Positions 61,555-64,000 of a stretch of 64,000 nucleotides of DNA are shown here, in pieces. The position numbers and the translations under genes are program-made. The stretch is from Christensenella tenuis (lineage in GTDB: Bacteria > Bacillota > Clostridia > Christensenellales > Christensenellaceae). The notes beneath the pieces are model-generated. The model was not told the origin of the DNA and did not search any database. It saw only the letters and a program-made list of their open reading frames with translations. The first letter of the stretch is position 1. Each line of letters opens with the position of its first letter. Location: assembly GCF_014287795.1 (NCBI RefSeq), contig NZ_JACOON010000005.1, forward strand, positions 62,001 through 126,000, given 5' to 3'.

Positions 61555-62401
61555 CTGGTTCTATGAACACTTTACGGAAAACGCAAAATTCGGAATCAAA
61601 ATAAAGGATCACTTTATCGATACGAAAAGCGAATTCCAAAAGATCGATTTTTATGATTCCTATGAATATGGACGTTTTTTTACGCTTGACGGTTTTATTA
61701 TGCTGACCGAACGGGATGAATTTATTTACCATGAAATGTTGGTGCATCTGCCGATGGCGGTAAATCCGGAAGCGAAAAACATACTCATCATCGGCGGGGG
61801 AGACGGCGGCGCGGTGCGTGAGCTTGTGCGCTACCCGGGAATTCGCCATATTGATATGGTGGAAATCGACCGGATGGTGGTGGACCTGTGCCGGGAATAT
61901 CTTCCGCAGACCGCGTCAAAGCTTGGGGATCCGCGCGTGTCCCTTCATTTTTGCGACGGGATCGCTTTTGTGCGGGATGCGCAGGAAAAATATGACCTGA
62001 TCCTCGTGGACTCTACGGATCCGGTCGGCGTGGGGGAAGGACTTTTTTCGCAGGCATTTTACGAGGACTGCGCAAGGCTGCTCGCGCCCGGCGGCGTGAT
62101 GGTCAACCAGCACGAAAGCCCTTACTATGAAGGCGACGCGGTTGAGATGGAGCGTGCGCATAAAAAGCTTTCCGCCGTATTCCCGGTGTGCCGGGTCTAT
62201 CAGTTTCATATGCCCACGTATGCGTCCGGCCACTGGCTGTTCGGATTTGCGTCGGAGACCCGCGATCCGCTTGCGTTTGATGCGGATGCTTGGAATGCTC
62301 TCGGCCTCCATACGGATTACTATAATACGGAACTTCACCGCGGCTGTTTTGCATTGCCGAATTATGTGCGGAAAAGACTTGAGCAAGCCAAAGTAAAATG
62401 A
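61532..62401 (+). CDS. speE: Spermidine synthase
   Basis: A 289-residue aminopropyltransferase acting with speD. The SAM-binding motif GGGDGGAVRELVRYPGI is near residue 87, a catalytic aspartate motif DSTDPVG is near residue 160, and the MLVHLPMAVNP segment is near residue 70. GGAGAT precedes the ATG. Together the pair makes spermidine from putrescine. Confidence 0.93.
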   Translation: MAGISKDDWFYEHFTENAKFGIKIKDHFIDTKSEFQKIDFYDSYEYGRFFTLDGFIMLTERDEFIYHEMLVHLPMAVNPEAKNILIIGGGDGGAVRELVRYPGIRHIDMVEIDRMVVDLCREYLPQTASKLGDPRVSLHFCDGIAFVRDAQEKYDLILVDSTDPVGVGEGLFSQAFYEDCARLLAPGGVMVNQHESPYYEGDAVEMERAHKKLSAVFPVCRVYQFHMPTYASGHWLFGFASETRDPLAFDADAWNALGLHTDYYNTELHRGCFALPNYVRKRLEQAKVK

Positions 62402-62437
62402 AATAACAGGATTCACAAATTGTTAACAAAATACTGC

Positions 62438-62466
62438 TTGCAATCCGGCAGGATGTAGTATAAAAT
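62438..62466 (+). promoter_or_regulatory. Promoter candidate downstream of speE
   Basis: TTGCAA (62438-62443), 17-base spacer, TAAAAT (62461-62466), pointing into the candidate short RNA. Confidence 0.5.
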
Positions 62467-62472
62467 AAAACC

Positions 62473-62560
62473 ATATCTTAGGAGACTAGGATATGTCAAT
62501 CCCCACCCTTTTATTATTTTTTGAAGAGCCGGTTCGAAAGAACCGGCTCTTCACGTTATT
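62473..62560 (+). ncRNA. Candidate short RNA between speE and folT
   Basis: A promoter match at 62438-62466 is followed by about 90 bases that end in a 12-bp terminator stem (GAAGAGCCGGTT/AACCGGCTCTTC, 62523-62552). The 5' part contains an AGGAG sequence and a possible 39-codon frame starting at 62493, but that frame runs through the terminator, so a non-coding RNA or mere read-through terminator is more likely. Confidence 0.35.
62521..62560. terminator. Terminator between speE and folT
   Basis: A 12-bp perfect stem with loop CGAAAG; T-rich on both sides, probably bidirectional for the convergent genes. Confidence 0.82.
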
Positions 62561-62702
62561 TTGTAATTTTTGCGCCCGCCGCGCATTGCTTTCCGTTTTA
62601 TCCGCAGGGTAATTTACCGGCGGACGCAGACAGCGCGGCTGTGCTCTAAGCCAATGAAAAAGCGGCGGATGTACCGCTTTTCAGGCTGCCGGTTCGTCCG
62701 AA

Positions 62703-63263
62703 TCAAAGCCGCGCCGTGGCAGGCATATACAAGGACTTGAACATCTTTTGCTTGTTTTTTAGGAGAATGCACATCAGGACGATGTACACCGCGCACATAA
62801 TGTATGTAGAGGGCAGGCGCGTAGTAAGCACCACGAGATAGGTCGGCCCATACAGCAGGTAATTCCAGAAAGAATTGATCAGCAGCGAGCAGACCGTTTG
62901 CGTAAGTGCCGTACCAAGAGAAATTTTTGCGATTGACGGCACCTCGGACGGATGTTTTTTTCGGTAGAAAATGAGCCCGGACACCAGGCCGTACAAGACC
63001 ATTGTCACCGTAAAGCCCGGAAAATAAGGGCCAGGCTTTGCCGCCGTCCCGATGAGGAAAGAAAGCAGGTCGGTAATACCGCCCGCAGCCGCGCCCCAAA
63101 TGGGGCCGAGCACCGCGCCCGTGAGCATAATGACAACGGGTGCAAGGTTGAATTTAATGCTTTCCGTCAGGTAAAAAGACAGGAAGCTGCCGACAACCAC
63201 GGCAATGGCGATAAAGGTTGCGCAGTACACAAGGCGCAAGGTTTTCGGATTGATTTTAGACAT
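62703..63263 (-). CDS. folT: Folate ECF transporter S component
   Basis: A 186-residue membrane protein with about six helices. KFNLAPVVIMLTGAVLGPIWGAAAGGI near residue 37 is typical of the FolT branch of ECF S components (quoted as landmark KFNLAPVVIM...GPIWGA). It captures folate for uptake by the shared ECF ATPases and T component, which are encoded elsewhere. The THF riboswitch just upstream confirms folate as substrate. Confidence 0.92.
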   Translation of the reverse strand: MSKINPKTLRLVYCATFIAIAVVVGSFLSFYLTESIKFNLAPVVIMLTGAVLGPIWGAAAGGITDLLSFLIGTAAKPGPYFPGFTVTMVLYGLVSGLIFYRKKHPSEVPSIAKISLGTALTQTVCSLLINSFWNYLLYGPTYLVVLTTRLPSTYIMCAVYIVLMCILLKNKQKMFKSLYMPATARL

Positions 63264-63328
63264 AAAAATAACCTCCCTTTCGTAAAAATGGCGACGCTTC
63301 TACAAAAGAAAGGCTGTCGGACGGAATA

Positions 63329-63373
63329 CAAAAACAAAAGCCGCCTCAAAGAATCTTCTTTTGTGAGCAGCGG
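63329..63373 (-). terminator. Riboswitch-controlled terminator
   Basis: On the minus strand a long imperfect hairpin (GCTGCTCA...TGAGGCGGC) ends in TTTTGTTTTTG. Its 5' arm overlaps the 3' end of the THF aptamer, so the two structures should be mutually exclusive. Confidence 0.78.
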
Positions 63374-63462
63374 ACGCGACTTTGCACCGCAAGACCAAAG
63401 GCCTTTTCGTTATCAGGCGACATCCCATCCTGATACACTTAACGCGCAAAATCTACTCTGCA
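63367..63462 (-). promoter_or_regulatory. THF riboswitch
   Basis: On the minus strand the conserved blocks of the tetrahydrofolate riboswitch appear in order: AGAGTAGATT, GCGTTAAGTGT, ATGGGATGTCG, ACGAA, GGTCTTGCGGTGCA and CGTCCGCT. It controls the folT gene. Confidence 0.93.
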
Positions 63463-63481
63463 CATTTTCAATTGTGACTTC

Positions 63482-63510
63482 AGTATAACATGGGAAAGAA
63501 AGGAATACAA
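63482..63510 (-). promoter_or_regulatory. Promoter of folT
   Basis: TTGTAT (63510-63505), 17-base spacer, TATACT (63487-63482), some 20 bases before the riboswitch. Confidence 0.75.
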
Positions 63511-63719
63511 GACATGCCTGCGGAAAACAATCCGTTGTTTTCCAACAATAAAAATGTCCGTACATACGGATGAATTTCCTGCCTTTGCACGGCGCGGGTT
63601 AAATTTCAAAAAAAGGGGATATAGCGGCGTTTCACCTTGACTTTTCGGTGCCTACAATACTATAATTATAATGTTGTGAATATTTTTAAATGAATTATAA
63701 AATTAGGAGGTCACTAAGA
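63511..63719. promoter_or_regulatory. Control region of the pyruvate oxidoreductase gene
   Basis: No gene. It contains TTGACT (63637-63642), an 18-base spacer and TATAAT (63661-63666), a good promoter, and AGGAGG before the next start codon. Confidence 0.7.
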
Positions 63720-64000
63720 ATGGCAAAACAAACAATCGACGGTAATACCGCTGCCGCTCACGTCGCATATGCATTTTCCGACGTCGGTGCGATTTACCCG
63801 ATCACTCCTTCCTCGCCGATGGCGGAGTCCTGCGACGAATGGGCTGCGGCAGGAAGAAAAAATATCTTTGGACAGACGATGAAAATTTCCGAGCTGCAGT
63901 CCGAAGGCGGCGCTGCGGGCGCTGTCCATGGTTCGCTCGCTGCGGGCGCTCTTACGTCCACGTTTACGGCGTCCCAGGGCCTGCTGCTGATGATCCCGAA
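63720..64000 (+). CDS. nifJ: Pyruvate:ferredoxin (flavodoxin) oxidoreductase, N-terminal part
   Basis: The first 93 codons of a pyruvate:ferredoxin oxidoreductase, which converts pyruvate to acetyl-CoA, CO2 and reduced ferredoxin in the cytoplasm. Visible N-terminal motifs are DGNTAAAHVAYAFSDV, IYPITPSSPMAE near residue 27, SELQSEGGAAGAVHGSLAAG and TFTASQGLLLMIP, typical of domain I. The gene runs off the end of the window. Its strong promoter fits a central fermentation enzyme. Confidence 0.93.
   Translation, partial: MAKQTIDGNTAAAHVAYAFSDVGAIYPITPSSPMAESCDEWAAAGRKNIFGQTMKISELQSEGGAAGAVHGSLAAGALTSTFTASQGLLLMIP

Noticed and set aside
62493..62612. A 39-codon frame starting after AGGAG downstream of speE
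   Set aside because: It reads through the terminator hairpin, and the amino-acid sequence looks random. Kept only as part of the RNA candidate.

Overview
The window looks like a chromosome segment of an anaerobic, gut-type low-to-mid-GC Firmicute of the class Clostridia, roughly 50% GC. A Christensenella-like or related lineage is possible, but that is inference from gene content only. Supporting signs are a pyruvate:ferredoxin oxidoreductase at the right edge, a K+-dependent membrane pyrophosphatase, an ECF folate S-component under a THF riboswitch, an M-box magnesium riboswitch, strong AGGAGG ribosome-binding sites, and surface proteins ending in a KTGDT-type anchor. I saw no rRNA, CRISPR array, recognisable transposase or integrase.

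Layout. 1-2.5 kb: an AT-rich two-gene accessory module (three-Cys-motif protein plus its partner TcmP) on the minus strand, lying between two degenerate copies of the region just downstream of a tRNA-Val gene. 2.7-9.0 kb: sugar and ion genes (galM, a CtpE-like P-type ATPase, an aldo/keto reductase divergent from rhaB). 9.4-13.2 kb: a three-gene ABC export-type operon (ATPase, large anchored extracellular protein, FtsX/MacB permease). 13.4-14.4 kb: a DapB-like dehydrogenase.

14.4-23.9 kb: an apparent 9.1-kb inserted catabolic island bounded by a 189-bp direct repeat (6 mismatches by my count). It carries a DeoR regulator, FGGY kinase, complete sugar ABC transporter, URO-D-family methyltransferase-like protein, 2-hydroxyacid dehydrogenase and a broken alcohol dehydrogenase. 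The repeat is the junction between the DapB-like gene and a lipoprotein gene, and the left copy leaves a truncated lipoprotein start.

23.9-35 kb: beta-helix lipoprotein, GNAT, an aminotransferase/YjbR/cupin operon, then M-box, terminator, candidate leader ORF and mgtA, and a two-component system facing a lipoprotein across a striking inverted repeat. 35-46.6 kb: a small Cys protein with a PHP-UvrD fusion helicase, LytTR/DUF3021, a 1297-aa surface protein, an ABC-2 transporter, an orphan acyl carrier protein and a GntR regulator. 46.9-56.2 kb: hppA, a ribbon-helix-helix protein, a GGDEF protein, a DUF3089 hydrolase and three tandem polysaccharide deacetylase lipoproteins. 56.4-60.5 kb: an Rrf2 regulator transcribed with a 1220-aa surface protein. 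60.8-64 kb: speDE, a possible short RNA, riboswitch-controlled folT and the start of the pyruvate oxidoreductase gene.

Most of the segment is ordinary chromosome. The accessory parts are the TcmP module and the repeat-bounded sugar island. Interesting regulatory architecture occurs at mgtA, folT, the two-component operon and two candidate small RNAs.
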